DNA of 63,094 nt. Source: Xanthomonas populi (GTDB lineage: Bacteria > Pseudomonadota > Gammaproteobacteria > Xanthomonadales > Xanthomonadaceae). Made by a program: the position numbers and the translations under genes. Location: contig NZ_MDEJ01000007.1 of the NCBI RefSeq assembly GCF_002940065.1, positions 1 through 63,094 of the forward strand. The letters run 5' to 3'. Below the pieces are notes generated by a model. That model did not search any database. It saw only the letters and a list, made by a program, of their open reading frames with translations, and was not told where the DNA came from. Of the stretch, positions 10,892 to 23,100 are shown one piece after another. Each line of letters begins with the position of its first letter. Positions within the stretch are counted from its first letter, which is position 1.

Positions 10892-11019
10892 GGTCGTGGA
10901 CCTGGTTGATTCGGAGGGCCAGATGGCAACGAAGCCAAAAACGAACGTGGGCGGCCATGCCGCCCTCGCCTTGCAAAACGTGCTGTACGCAATCGCGCGT
11001 TACCGACTCCAGCTTTGCC

Positions 11020-11048
11020 GACTCCGGGGCCCGCAGGCCCCGGCAGTC
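11020..11048 (-). other. GC-rich hairpin directly after infB
   Basis: GACT-CCGGGGCC pairs with GGCCCCGG-C-AGTC around a CGCA loop, starting 2 nt beyond the infB stop. No T tract follows, so it may be an RNA stabiliser or processing site rather than a terminator. Confidence 0.5.
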
Positions 11049-11049
11049 G

Positions 11050-13761
<2,712 letters not shown>

Positions 13762-13856
13762 TCGGATCCTATGATCTGGTTGGCGCCCCCTCGCCCAGAG
13801 CAAGGTAAGCGCTGATTCTAAGCCCTGATGGGGTCAGGGCGCGGTTCATTGCCGGC

Positions 13857-15368
13857 TCATTCGCCGCGCTCCAAACGGGCGATCTCCTCGGCGCGGGCTG
13901 CCAGGATCAGCGCCGCAGCGCGCTCCTGGGTCAAACCCTCGATGCCGAAGTCGACGATCTCGTCCGCTGCCAGGTCGGACAAATCCTCGCTGGTGCGCAC
14001 GCCGTGCTCGGCCAGAGCAAAGGCCGTTTCCTCGTCCATCCCCTCCAGCGCCAGCAGGTCCTCGGTGGGCTGAGTTCCTTCCAGGCCTTCTTCCTCGGCC
14101 AGCGCGGCGTTGAGCAACGCATCGCGGGCACGGGCGCGCAACTCTTCGACGATGTCTTCGTCGAAGCCTTCCACCGCCAGCAACTCGCCGACCGGCACGT
14201 AGGCGATTTCTTCGACCGTATTGAAACCCTCGGTCACCAGGATCGCTGCGATTTCTTCGTCCACTTCCAGGCGATCCATGAACAACTGGCGCGCGGAAAT
14301 CTGCTCGGCTTCGGACTTGGCGGCCACCTGGTCGGCGGTCATCACGTTGAGCTGCCAACCGGTCAGGCGGCTGGCCAGACGCACGTTCTGGCCGCCCTTG
14401 CCTATCGCCTGGGCCAAGCGATCTTCTGCCACGGCCAGGTCCATCGAATGCTTGTCTTCATCGACGATGATCGACTGCACTTCGGCCGGCGCCATCGCAT
14501 TGATGACAAAGTTGGCCGGGTTCTCGTTCCACAATACGATGTCCACGCGCTCGCCATTGAGCTCGTTGGACACCGCCTGCACGCGCGAACCACGCATACC
14601 GATACACGCGCCGATTGGATCGGTGCGGGTGTCGTGCGCGATCACCGCGATCTTGGCGCGGTCGCCCGGGTCGCGTGCGCAGGCCTTGATCTCGACTAGA
14701 CCCTGACCCACTTCCGGCACTTCGAGCTTGAACAGCTCGATCATGAATTCCGGCGCAGCGCGACTGATGAACAACTGCGGGCCGCGTGGCTCCGAACGCA
14801 CTTCGGCCAGATAGCCGCGCACGCGGTCGCCCGGACGCAGCACATCGCGCGGAATGCCCTTGTCCTTCGGAATGAAGGCTTCGGCATTGCCGCCCAGATC
14901 GACAAAGATATTGCCGCGCTCGGCACGCTTGACCACACCGGTGATCAACTCGCCGACGCGATCCTTCCATGCGTCCACAACCTGCTGACGCTCGGCTTCG
15001 CGCACGCGCTGCACGATCACCTGCTTGGCAGCCTGCGCGGCGATACGGCCGAAATCCGGGTTTTCGATCTGTTCTTCGATGTAGTCGCCCACATCCACGC
15101 CGTCGGCTTCGTCGATGGCATCCATCAGACGCATCTGGCGATCCGGCGACTCCATCACCACATCGTCGGCGACCACTTCCCAACGACGGTAGGTTTCGTA
15201 GTTACCGTCCTTGTGATCGATGGTCACGCGCGCCAGCACGTCCTGGTCGGGATAGCGCTTCTTCGCTGCAGAAGCCAACGCGGCCTCGATCGCATCGAAG
15301 ATCACTTCGCGCGGCACGCCCTTTTCGTTGGCCACCGCATCCACTACCAGCAAAAGTTCCTTGCTCAT
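13857..15368 (-). CDS. nusA: Transcription termination/antitermination factor NusA
   Basis: A 503-residue NusA, which binds RNA polymerase and modulates pausing, termination and antitermination. Seen: N-terminal polymerase-binding domain, S1 domain (DRVGELITGVVKRAERGNIFVDLGG area), KH domains with GACIGMRGSRVQ and AIGKGGQNVRLA, and two acidic C-terminal repeats rich in Glu and Ala with helix-hairpin-helix character. It starts 4 nt after the rimP stop, consistent with one transcript. Confidence 0.98.
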   Translation of the reverse strand: MSKELLLVVDAVANEKGVPREVIFDAIEAALASAAKKRYPDQDVLARVTIDHKDGNYETYRRWEVVADDVVMESPDRQMRLMDAIDEADGVDVGDYIEEQIENPDFGRIAAQAAKQVIVQRVREAERQQVVDAWKDRVGELITGVVKRAERGNIFVDLGGNAEAFIPKDKGIPRDVLRPGDRVRGYLAEVRSEPRGPQLFISRAAPEFMIELFKLEVPEVGQGLVEIKACARDPGDRAKIAVIAHDTRTDPIGACIGMRGSRVQAVSNELNGERVDIVLWNENPANFVINAMAPAEVQSIIVDEDKHSMDLAVAEDRLAQAIGKGGQNVRLASRLTGWQLNVMTADQVAAKSEAEQISARQLFMDRLEVDEEIAAILVTEGFNTVEEIAYVPVGELLAVEGFDEDIVEELRARARDALLNAALAEEEGLEGTQPTEDLLALEGMDEETAFALAEHGVRTSEDLSDLAADEIVDFGIEGLTQERAAALILAARAEEIARLERGE

Positions 15369-15372
15369 TTAG

Positions 15373-15963
15373 TCACTCCGCGCGCGGCTTGCCAGCCGCC
15401 GACTCGTTGGATGGTTTCTTCTTCTCGTGCCCGGGTTTTTTCGGGCCGGGCTTATTCGGTTTTTGCGGCGCCAGGCCCAAAGCGACCCAATCCGGCAGGA
15501 TGCGCGCCTTGTCGATGTTGTCGAAGCCGATCTGCACGTCCTTGCCGTCGATCGCGAACACCACGGCGTCGGCCTCAGCCTCGATACGCAGGATCTTGCC
15601 CTGAAAGCGGCGCCGGCCATCCTGCGCCAGCTTCAACACGATCTTTGCGGACTCGCCGGCATGACGTGCGAACTGTTCCAGGGTGAACAAAGGGCGATCC
15701 ACGCCCGGCGAAGACACTTCGAGCGTGTAGTTGCCTGCGATCGGATCTTCGACGTCGAGCTGGGCGGAGACTTCACGGCTCACGCGCTCGCAGTCATCAA
15801 CGTTGATCACACGCTCGGGCTGTTCGGCCAGCGGCACATCAATGTACAGACGCAACGTGGCGCCACCTGGAGCGGGAAGATATTCCACACCAAGCAGTTC
15901 CAAGCCCAAGGACTCAACCGTTGGACTCAGCAGATTCGCGATTTCGGTCGCTTTTTCGCTCAC
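15373..15963 (-). CDS. rimP: Ribosome maturation factor RimP
   Basis: A 196-residue RimP, required for 30S maturation. The N-terminal domain shows [12 protein letters not shown] and the central [11 protein letters not shown] motif is diagnostic. A basic Lys/Pro-rich tail of about 35 residues ([12 protein letters not shown] region) extends beyond the usual 150 residues. First protein-coding gene after tRNA-fMet; a terminator lies between them, so either read-through or its own promoter is needed. Confidence 0.97.
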   Translation of the reverse strand: MSEKATEIANLLSPTVESLGLELLGVEYLPAPGGATLRLYIDVPLAEQPERVINVDDCERVSREVSAQLDVEDPIAGNYTLEVSSPGVDRPLFTLEQFARHAGESAKIVLKLAQDGRRRFQGKILRIEAEADAVVFAIDGKDVQIGFDNIDKARILPDWVALGLAPQKPNKPGPKKPGHEKKKPSNESAAGKPRAE

Positions 15964-16029
15964 AGACTGCCTTGATCAAATGATTGCCAGTAGAACCCCG
16001 GCAACCGGCAGCGAACTTTCCGGTTCCGG

Positions 16030-16058
16030 AAAAAACAAGGGGCCCGATGGGCCCCTTG
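16030..16058 (-). terminator. Intrinsic terminator after tRNA-fMet
   Basis: On the minus strand a 10-bp stem CAAGGGGCCC/GGGCCCCTTG with a 3-nt loop is followed by six T. It lies 117 nt downstream of the tRNA and 67 nt upstream of rimP. Confidence 0.88.
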
Positions 16059-16174
16059 CGTGAAAAAACCCCGACCTCTAAGGGCCGGCGCAAAGACGGG
16101 AACATGCGTCTTTGCGATCCAAGAAAATGAACTGCTGCCGTAAGGCAAACTGCATTAAAGCAGCAATTCAAACT

Positions 16175-16251
16175 TGGTAGCGGGGGCAGGATTTGAACCT
16201 GCGACCTTCGGGTTATGAGCCCGACGAGCTGCCAGACTGCTCCACCCCGCA
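16175..16251 (-). tRNA. metY: Initiator tRNA-fMet (CAT)
   Basis: A 77-nt tRNA with encoded CCA. The anticodon CAT is read at 16215-16217 and the stem has the three consecutive G:C pairs that mark initiators. The D stem has A11:U24. Position 1 is U and position 72 is U, an unpaired end of the acceptor stem as required for formylation and IF-2 recognition, although E. coli uses C1:A72. It precedes rimP-nusA-infB exactly as metY does in E. coli. Confidence 0.96.
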
Positions 16252-16262
16252 GCAGAAGCGGA

Positions 16263-16291
16263 ATTATGAAGAACTTGAGCGTCAATTGCAA
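16263..16291 (-). promoter_or_regulatory. Sigma-70-type promoter for tRNA-fMet
   Basis: On the minus strand TTGCAA (16286-16291) and CATAAT (16263-16268) are separated by 17 bp, placing transcription start a few bases before the tRNA 5' end at 16251. Both boxes are close to consensus. Confidence 0.7.
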
Positions 16292-16421
16292 GCCCTAAGT
16301 TTTTCATCGGTTGAAAACCTTGGGGGTCTTCAACGTCGCGGCAAATGATAACCGCATTGCAACAAAAACGAAACAGCAATCACGACTTTATTTCAGTCAC
16401 TCGTCAAAGGCGCATCTGACG

Positions 16422-16455
16422 GACGCGCCTGCAACGTCATGCAGGTACGCGCGTC
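16422..16455 (-). terminator. Stem-loop after nuoN
   Basis: Immediately beyond the nuoN TAA, GACGCGC-CTGCA and TGCAG-GCGCGTC can pair with a small bulge around a 6-nt loop. No T tract follows on the minus strand, so a terminator role for the nuo operon is only probable. Confidence 0.4.
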
Positions 16456-17922
16456 TTAAGCAAGGCATGCAAATGCGCGCTGGCACCACACCATTATCGG
16501 GCTCCAGGCCAGACCGAGTGCCAGCAGTGCAAGTGCGTTGACGCCGAGTACGGTGCCGAGCACACGGTCGTTACTGGCCGGCAACGGCTCACCGACCGGT
16601 TCGTCGAAGTACATGACCTTGATGACGCGCAGATAGTAGTAGGCACCGATCACCGCGCAGAGCACGCCGAACAACGCCAGCCACAACATGTCGCCCTTCA
16701 CCGCAGCGCCCAACACGGCCAGCTTGGTCCAGAAGCCGAGGAACGGTGGGATACCTGCAAGCGAGGCCATGATGCACAGCACCAGCCCCGCCATCCACGG
16801 ATTGCGAGCGTTCAAGCCCTTGAAGTCGTCGATGTTCTCGGCTTCGAAACCATTGCGCGACAACGCGATGATGGCGCCGAATGCAGCGGTCGACATGATG
16901 GTGTAGCTCACTGAGTAGAACATCGCCGCTGCATAGCCTTCTTCGCCACCACCGGCCACGCCCATCAGCAGGAAGCCGATGTGCGAGACGGTCGAATACG
17001 CGAGCATGCGCTTGAGATTGGTCTGCGCAATCGCCATCAGGTTGCCGATCACAAGCGACAGTGCCGACAGGCCACCGATCACCAGATGCCACTGCGGCGA
17101 CAACGGGCCCATACCGACTTCGAGCAGGCGATAGGTCATGCCGAAGGCAGCGAGCTTGGGCGCGGAACTGATGAACAACGCGATCGGTGCGGGCGCGCCC
17201 TGATACACATCGGGCAGCCACATATGGAACGGAGCGGCGCCCAGCTTGAAGGCCACACCTGAGATCATGAAGATGGTGCCGGTCAGCAGCAGAGTGCGTT
17301 CGTTGGATCCTTCGATCGCGTCATGGATACCCGCAAGGCTCAAGGTGCCGGTAGCGCCGTACACCAGCGACATGCCGTACAGCAACAAACCAGAAGCCAG
17401 CGAACCAAGCACGAAATACTTCATCGCCGCTTCGGTGGCCAGGCCGTTGTCGCGGTTGGACGCGACTAGTGCATACGAACACAGCGCCAGCAGTTCCAAC
17501 CCCAGGTACACCATCAGCAAGCTGCCTGCAGAGGCCAGCAGCATCATGCCTGCGGTGGCGAACAACATCAGCACCGGAATTTCGCCCTGATAGAGATTGC
17601 GTTCGCGCAGGTACCTCCAGCCGTAGACCAGGCTCAGACCGCTGACCAGCACGATCACCGTCTTCATGACGTCGGCTGCGGTGTCGCGGACGAACATGCC
17701 GTGGAAGGCTTCGCCCTGCCCGCCCGTCCCGGTCGCCAACAGTGCAAACACCATAGCAAGCACGGCCACGGAGAACAGGTGGGTCCAGACTTTGTGCCGC
17801 TGGCTCACGAACAGATCGAGCATCAACAGAGCAAAGGCGCCGCCGATCAGCACCAGCTCCGGTGCGAGCAGAGCCATGTCAGCGGTGGTCAACGGCGCGA
17901 GCGTTGGCGTGGTCATCATCAA
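16456..17922 (-). CDS. nuoN: NADH-quinone oxidoreductase subunit N
   Basis: A 488-residue antiporter-like membrane subunit of respiratory complex I, with about 14 predicted helices. Seen: FKLGAAPFHMWLPDVYQGAP with the key lysine, and the LKRMLAYSTVSHIGF motif shared by NuoL, M and N. It forms the proton channel nearest the hinge of the membrane arm. Last gene of the nuoA-N operon. Three consecutive Met codons start the frame, so the exact start may be one or two codons later. Confidence 0.97.
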   Translation of the reverse strand: MMMTTPTLAPLTTADMALLAPELVLIGGAFALLMLDLFVSQRHKVWTHLFSVAVLAMVFALLATGTGGQGEAFHGMFVRDTAADVMKTVIVLVSGLSLVYGWRYLRERNLYQGEIPVLMLFATAGMMLLASAGSLLMVYLGLELLALCSYALVASNRDNGLATEAAMKYFVLGSLASGLLLYGMSLVYGATGTLSLAGIHDAIEGSNERTLLLTGTIFMISGVAFKLGAAPFHMWLPDVYQGAPAPIALFISSAPKLAAFGMTYRLLEVGMGPLSPQWHLVIGGLSALSLVIGNLMAIAQTNLKRMLAYSTVSHIGFLLMGVAGGGEEGYAAAMFYSVSYTIMSTAAFGAIIALSRNGFEAENIDDFKGLNARNPWMAGLVLCIMASLAGIPPFLGFWTKLAVLGAAVKGDMLWLALFGVLCAVIGAYYYLRVIKVMYFDEPVGEPLPASNDRVLGTVLGVNALALLALGLAWSPIMVWCQRAFACLA

Positions 17923-17952
17923 ATCCTGAAAATCGGTACGTACGGCAAGCGG

Positions 17953-19455
17953 TTACAGCTTGGTCGCGGCAATCTGGGTAGCCAGCTTGGCGATTGATGG
18001 TTCCATCAGATCGGTCAGCGGCTTCGGATACAGGCCCAGGGCCAGCACGCCAGCGGCGAACACCCCCAGCACGAGTGCCTCACGGCCATTGATGTCCTTC
18101 AGCTCGGCCACGTGTGCGTTGGCCACTTCGCCAAAGAACACGCGCTTGTAAAGCCACAGCGTGTAGGCGGCGGTGATTATCAGCGTGGTGGCAGCGGCGA
18201 AGGCGACCAACGGATGCTTCTGGAAGCTGGCCAGGATCACCATGAACTCGCCAACGAAACCGCTGGTACCCGGCAGGCCGGCATTGGCCATGAAGAACAG
18301 CATGGCGAAGGTGGCAAACCAAGGCATCACATTGACCACGCCGCCGTAATCGGCGATGCGACGGGTGTGCATGCGGTCGTACAACACGCCGATGCAGGAG
18401 AACATCGCGCCGGACACGAAGCCGTGCGAAATCATCTGCACCATCGCACCCTGCAAGCCCAGACGGGCGGCATCGGTGCTGCCGTATTCGCGCACCAGGG
18501 TGAAGGCGATGAAGGCGCCCAGGGTGACGAAGCCCATGTGTGCGATGGACGAGTACGCCACCAGCTTTTTCATGTCTTCCTGCACCAACGCCACCAAGCC
18601 GACGTAGACCACTGCGATCAGCGACAGCGCGATGACAAGCCAGGCGAACTCATGGCTCGCATCCGGCACGATCGGTAGATTGAAACGCAAAAAGCCGTAG
18701 CCACCGATCTTCAACGCGATCGCGGCCAGGATCACCGAACCGGCGGTCGGCGCCTCGACGTGCGCATCCGGCAACCAGGTGTGCACGGGGAACATCGGCA
18801 CCTTGACCGCAAAGGCGATCAGGAACGCGAAGAAGATCCAGGTCTGCTCCTTTGCAGTCAGCTGCAGCGCGTACATGTCGGCAAGCTGGAAGCTGCCACC
18901 CTTCAAATACAGATAGACCAGGCCCACCAGCATCAGCACCGAGCCGAGGAAGGTGTACAGGAAGAACTTCATCGCCGCATAGATACGTCGCGGGCCACCC
19001 CAGACACCGATGATCAAAAACATCGGGATCAGCATGGCTTCGAAGAAGACATAGAACAGCATCGCATCGGTGGCGGCGAAGATGCCCACCGTGACGCCTT
19101 CCAGGATCAGGAAGGCGGCAACGTACTGATTGACGCGCTTGTCGATTGAGCGCCAGGCGCCGATCAGGGCCAGCACCGTCACCAGCGTAGTCAGCACGAT
19201 CAACGCGACCGCGATGCCATCCACGCCCAGGTTGTAGCCGATGTTGTAGGCCGGAATCCAGGCGTGCAGTTCGATGAACTGCATGGCGTCGTTTGCGGTT
19301 TCGTAGCCCAGCAGCGGCAGACTCAGCGCAAAGGTCGCCACCGCCACCGCCAACGATGCCCAGCGGGCAGTTTCGACGTTGCGCAACGCAAGGATCATGG
19401 CGCCACCGATAATCGGCAGCCAGATCAAGATAGACAGTAAAGGCCAGTTCGACAC
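17953..19455 (-). CDS. nuoM: NADH-quinone oxidoreductase subunit M
   Basis: A 500-residue proton-pumping membrane subunit of complex I. Antiporter-family hallmarks are present: FEAMLIPMFLIIGVWGG with the essential Glu, KVPMFPVHTWLPDAHVEAPT with the Lys, and KKLVAYSSIAHMGFV. Length fits the family. It is 20 bp downstream of nuoL. Confidence 0.97.
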   Translation of the reverse strand: MSNWPLLSILIWLPIIGGAMILALRNVETARWASLAVAVATFALSLPLLGYETANDAMQFIELHAWIPAYNIGYNLGVDGIAVALIVLTTLVTVLALIGAWRSIDKRVNQYVAAFLILEGVTVGIFAATDAMLFYVFFEAMLIPMFLIIGVWGGPRRIYAAMKFFLYTFLGSVLMLVGLVYLYLKGGSFQLADMYALQLTAKEQTWIFFAFLIAFAVKVPMFPVHTWLPDAHVEAPTAGSVILAAIALKIGGYGFLRFNLPIVPDASHEFAWLVIALSLIAVVYVGLVALVQEDMKKLVAYSSIAHMGFVTLGAFIAFTLVREYGSTDAARLGLQGAMVQMISHGFVSGAMFSCIGVLYDRMHTRRIADYGGVVNVMPWFATFAMLFFMANAGLPGTSGFVGEFMVILASFQKHPLVAFAAATTLIITAAYTLWLYKRVFFGEVANAHVAELKDINGREALVLGVFAAGVLALGLYPKPLTDLMEPSIAKLATQIAATKL

Positions 19456-19475
19456 GTTTTCTTATTCCGTACAGG

Positions 19476-21632
19476 TCAACGCCAGAAATGCATCAGTACC
19501 GCCAACAAGGCGATCAAACCGATGATCATTACGAAGGCGTAGTGATAGAGGAAACCGGATTGCGTGCGACGCAGCAGATTTGCAGCCAGGTCGATCAGTC
19601 GGGCAGAACCATTGACGACGGCACCGTCGACCACATGGGTATCGATGGCACGTGACATCTTGCCAAGAACAACGCCGCCACCGGCGAAGCCATTGATCCA
19701 GAGCTTGTCGAAACCGTACTTATTTTCCAGCAGCCACACGATCGGCGCGAACGCCTTGCGCGACTTGGTGGCCAGCTCCGGCTTCCACAGATAGAACAGC
19801 GCGGCCAGCAGAAGACCGGCAACCGTCAGGCAGAACGGCGCCGCCATCATGCCGTGCAGTGCGAACGCCACCGGGCCATGGAACTCTTCGGCCAGTGCGC
19901 CCACGGTATCGTGTGCCGGATCGTAGAAATCGACGATGCCGGTAAAGAACGACAAGGCCTGACCCTTGATCGCATGCGCTGCGTGGTGACCTTGCCAATC
20001 GGTACCGAACAGCATCGGTCCGATGGTCAAGAAGCCGATCGCCACCGAAGGAATCGCCAGCAGGATCAATGGCAGCGTCACCACCCACTTCGACTCATGC
20101 GGCTCGTGGACACCGTGATGTCCATAAGCATGGTCATAGTGGCCGCGCGTGTCGTATGCATGCGCATCGTGCGCGTGGCTGTCGTGCGCGTCAGCGTGAG
20201 CACTGTCGTGATGTCCGTGCGCGTCATGCGCATGCGCATCGCGGAAGCGCTCCTTGCCGTGGAAGGTCAGGAACAACAGGCGGAAACTGTAGAAGCTGGT
20301 GACCAGCACGCCGCCGAGCACCGCCCAGTACCCATAGGTCGCGATCCAGCTATGCGACTCGTGGGCGTGGTGCGCAGCCGCCTCGATGATGGTGTCTTTC
20401 GAGTAGAAGCCGGAGAAGAACGGCGTACCGACCAGGGCCAGGGTACCGATCACGCTGGTCCAGTAGGTCATCTTCATGTACTTGCGCAGGCCGCCCATCT
20501 TGCGCATGTCCTGCTCGTGGTGCATGCCGATGATGACCGAGCCGGCCGCCAGGAACAGCAGCGCCTTGAAGAACGCATGCGTCATAAGATGGAACACGGC
20601 CGCCGAGTACGCGGACACGCCCAGCGCCACGGTCATGTAGCCGAGCTGGGACAGCGTGGAATAGGCAACCACGCGCTTGATGTCATTCTGCACGATGCCG
20701 ATCAGGCCGGTGAAGAACGCCGTGGTCGCACCGATGAACAGGATGAAGTTCAGCGCGGTTTCCGACAGTTCGAACAGCGGCGACATGCGCGCGACCATGA
20801 AAATGCCGGCGGTCACCATCGTTGCGGCGTGGATCAGTGCCGAAATCGGGGTCGGGCCTTCCATCGAGTCGGGCAGCCATACATGCAGCGGCACCTGCGC
20901 CGACTTACCCATCGCACCGATGAACAGGCAGATGCAGATCAGCGTCATCACGCTCCATTCGTGGCCGGCGAACAACTGCACCTTGGCGTTGGTCATGGTG
21001 TTCGCGTTGGCGAACACGGTGGAGTAATCCAGCGAGCCGAACCACAGCAGCACACCGGCGATACCGAGAATAAAGCCGAAGTCGCCGACCCGATTGACCA
21101 GGAACGCCTTCATGTTGGCGAACACTGCCGTCGGGCGCTTGAACCAGAAACCGATCAGCAGGTAGGACACCAGACCGACCGCTTCCCAGCCGAAGAACAG
21201 CTGCAGGAAGTTGTTGCTCATCACCAGCGTGAGCATGGAGAAGGTGAACAACGAGATGTAGCTGAAAAAGCGCTGGTAACCCGGATCTTCTTCCATGTAG
21301 CCGATGGTGTAGATATGCACCAACAGCGACACGAAGGTCACCACCACCATCATCATCGCGGTCAGGCGGTCGACCATAAAGCCAACATGCGCCGAGTAAT
21401 TAGCGACATCGAAGAAGGTGTACAGGTTCTGGTTGAACGGGCTGGCGCCCTGCTCCACCAGTTGATACAGCGTCAGGCACGACAGCACGCAGCTGACCGC
21501 CACGCCCAAGATGGTGACGTATTGCGCGCCCTTGCGCCCTACCTGGCGACCGAACAGGCCGGCTATGATGCTGCCGATCAGCGGTGCAAGCACCATCGCA
21601 ATCAACAGACTCTTGGAGAGAGTGATTTCCAT
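19476..21632 (-). CDS. nuoL: NADH-quinone oxidoreductase subunit L, with His-rich loop
   Basis: A 718-residue subunit at the distal end of the complex I membrane arm, including the long C-terminal lateral helix. Seen: FGWEAVGLVSYLLIGFW, KSAQVPLHVWLPDSMEGPTP and the IKRVVAYSTLSQLGYM motif. It is some 100 residues longer than E. coli NuoL (613); about half of the excess is a loop after GKERF holding 16 histidines in roughly 50 residues, with Asp and Ala between them. The loop precedes KWVVTLPLILLAIPS and so lies between two membrane helices. Confidence 0.97.
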   Translation of the reverse strand: MEITLSKSLLIAMVLAPLIGSIIAGLFGRQVGRKGAQYVTILGVAVSCVLSCLTLYQLVEQGASPFNQNLYTFFDVANYSAHVGFMVDRLTAMMMVVVTFVSLLVHIYTIGYMEEDPGYQRFFSYISLFTFSMLTLVMSNNFLQLFFGWEAVGLVSYLLIGFWFKRPTAVFANMKAFLVNRVGDFGFILGIAGVLLWFGSLDYSTVFANANTMTNAKVQLFAGHEWSVMTLICICLFIGAMGKSAQVPLHVWLPDSMEGPTPISALIHAATMVTAGIFMVARMSPLFELSETALNFILFIGATTAFFTGLIGIVQNDIKRVVAYSTLSQLGYMTVALGVSAYSAAVFHLMTHAFFKALLFLAAGSVIIGMHHEQDMRKMGGLRKYMKMTYWTSVIGTLALVGTPFFSGFYSKDTIIEAAAHHAHESHSWIATYGYWAVLGGVLVTSFYSFRLLFLTFHGKERFRDAHAHDAHGHHDSAHADAHDSHAHDAHAYDTRGHYDHAYGHHGVHEPHESKWVVTLPLILLAIPSVAIGFLTIGPMLFGTDWQGHHAAHAIKGQALSFFTGIVDFYDPAHDTVGALAEEFHGPVAFALHGMMAAPFCLTVAGLLLAALFYLWKPELATKSRKAFAPIVWLLENKYGFDKLWINGFAGGGVVLGKMSRAIDTHVVDGAVVNGSARLIDLAANLLRRTQSGFLYHYAFVMIIGLIALLAVLMHFWR

Positions 21633-21639
21633 CTACAGG

Positions 21640-21945
21640 TCAGCCCTTCAACGTATCGACTTCGGCCACATTGATCGTGCGGCGCGTGCGGAACAGAGTC
21701 ACAAGGATCGCAAGGCCGATCGCAGCCTCCGCGGCGGCAACGGTCAGGATGAAGAACACGAACAACTGACCGGCGGGGTCGCCGAGCTCGCGCGAGAACG
21801 CAATGAAGTTGACGTTGACCGAAAGCAGCATCAACTCGATCGACATCAGCAACACGATGACGTTCTTGCGGTTGAGGAAGATGCCGGCCAGGGAGATGCA
21901 GAACAGCACCGCGCCCAATCCAAGCAGATGGCCCAAGGTAATCAA
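21640..21945 (-). CDS. nuoK: NADH-quinone oxidoreductase subunit K
   Basis: A 101-residue subunit with three membrane helices. Contains the two conserved glutamates in [11 protein letters not shown] and [10 protein letters not shown], which form part of the central hydrophilic axis of complex I. Its ATG overlaps the nuoJ stop by 4 nt. Confidence 0.98.
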   Translation of the reverse strand: MITLGHLLGLGAVLFCISLAGIFLNRKNVIVLLMSIELMLLSVNVNFIAFSRELGDPAGQLFVFFILTVAAAEAAIGLAILVTLFRTRRTINVAEVDTLKG

Positions 21946-22604
21946 GACTTCGCCTCCTGTCCGTCGGCCGCATCGCGCTTCGGCGTGACCTGTGCCGGCT
22001 TTTCAACCGCCATTTTGACCATGCGCAGACGGTCGCCTGCCTTGACCCGCGATTGCTCACCTGCGTTCTGCAGCTTGATGCCGGTGCGCTTGCGCAAGGT
22101 CAGCATCACCGCGGCAACCACCGCCACTGTCAGGATCACTGCGGCAAATTCGAATGGCAGCAGGAACTCGGTGTAGAGGCTCTTGGCCAGCCAAGTCAGA
22201 TTCGATACGTCGGCGGCTTGCGCGGCGGCGTTGTCGACCGGGACCGGCGTTGCACTGCGCGCCTTGACGCCGATCAGGGTGACCATCTGTGCAAACATGG
22301 CAACCGCCACGATGACGCCGACCGGCATGTATTTGACCCAGCCCTCGCGCAGGCGGCTGGTGTCGATATCCAGCATCATCACTACGAACAGGAACAGCAC
22401 CATCACCGCGCCGACGTAGACCAGTACCAGCGTCACGCCGAGGAACTCGGCGCCGACCAGCAACCAGATGCACGCCATCGAGAAGAAAGTGAGGATCAGG
22501 CATAAAACGGCGTATACCGGGTTGCGCACGCTGATCACCGCACCCGCAGAGACGACCGCGACGGCTGAGAACGCGTAGAAAGCAATTTTGACCCAGTCCA
22601 TCAT
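21942..22604 (-). CDS. nuoJ: NADH-quinone oxidoreductase subunit J
   Basis: A 220-residue membrane subunit of complex I with five helices, including the conserved [20 protein letters not shown] stretch with the pi-bulge of the third helix. The start is set at the ATG at 22604, 4 nt past the nuoI stop; a longer frame upstream is nuoI in another frame. The C-terminus is longer than in E. coli (184 residues), with a hydrophilic tail of about 35 residues ending [10 protein letters not shown]. Confidence 0.96.
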   Translation of the reverse strand: MMDWVKIAFYAFSAVAVVSAGAVISVRNPVYAVLCLILTFFSMACIWLLVGAEFLGVTLVLVYVGAVMVLFLFVVMMLDIDTSRLREGWVKYMPVGVIVAVAMFAQMVTLIGVKARSATPVPVDNAAAQAADVSNLTWLAKSLYTEFLLPFEFAAVILTVAVVAAVMLTLRKRTGIKLQNAGEQSRVKAGDRLRMVKMAVEKPAQVTPKRDAADGQEAKS

Positions 22605-22608
22605 GACC

Positions 22609-23097
22609 TCAACGGAAGGCGGCATCGGCAGCGCGACGCTCGGCGATCTCGGTTTCGAACCGGTCTCCGATCGCCAGCAGCTGCGGCTTATTAAGAATAT
22701 TTTCGCCTCGCTTCTCGAAGTGGTACTCGAGGAGGTGCGTTTCGACGATCGAATCCACCGGGCAGCTTTCTTCGCAGAAGCCGCAGAAGATGCACTTGAA
22801 CAGATCGATGTCGTAGCGCGTGGTACGACGCGAGCCGTCCTCGCGCTTGGCCGAGTCGATGGTGATCGCCAGCGCCGGGCACACTGCTTCGCACAGTTTG
22901 CAGGCGATGCAACGCTCTTCGCCGTTAGGATAGCGACGTAGTGCGTGCACGCCACGGAAGCGCGGCGACTGCGGGAACTTCTCCATCGGATACAGCACGG
23001 TGTACTTGGGCTTGAACGTGTATTTCAACGTCAGCCAGAGCCCTCCGAGCAGTTCGAGCAGCAGCAAGCTCTTAAAGTAATGGGTGATCTTGTTCAT
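22609..23097 (-). CDS. nuoI: NADH-quinone oxidoreductase subunit I
   Basis: A 162-residue ferredoxin-like subunit carrying clusters N6a and N6b of complex I. Both 4Fe-4S motifs are intact: [12 protein letters not shown] and [12 protein letters not shown]. An amphipathic N-terminal helix anchors it at the membrane. Gap to nuoH is only 3 nt. Confidence 0.98.
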   Translation of the reverse strand: MNKITHYFKSLLLLELLGGLWLTLKYTFKPKYTVLYPMEKFPQSPRFRGVHALRRYPNGEERCIACKLCEAVCPALAITIDSAKREDGSRRTTRYDIDLFKCIFCGFCEESCPVDSIVETHLLEYHFEKRGENILNKPQLLAIGDRFETEIAERRAADAAFR

Positions 23098-23100
23098 CGA

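Noticed and set aside
19854-21674. 606-codon open frame on the plus strand
   Set aside because: Antisense to nuoL; His/Arg/Gln-rich composition typical of a GC-rich shadow frame.
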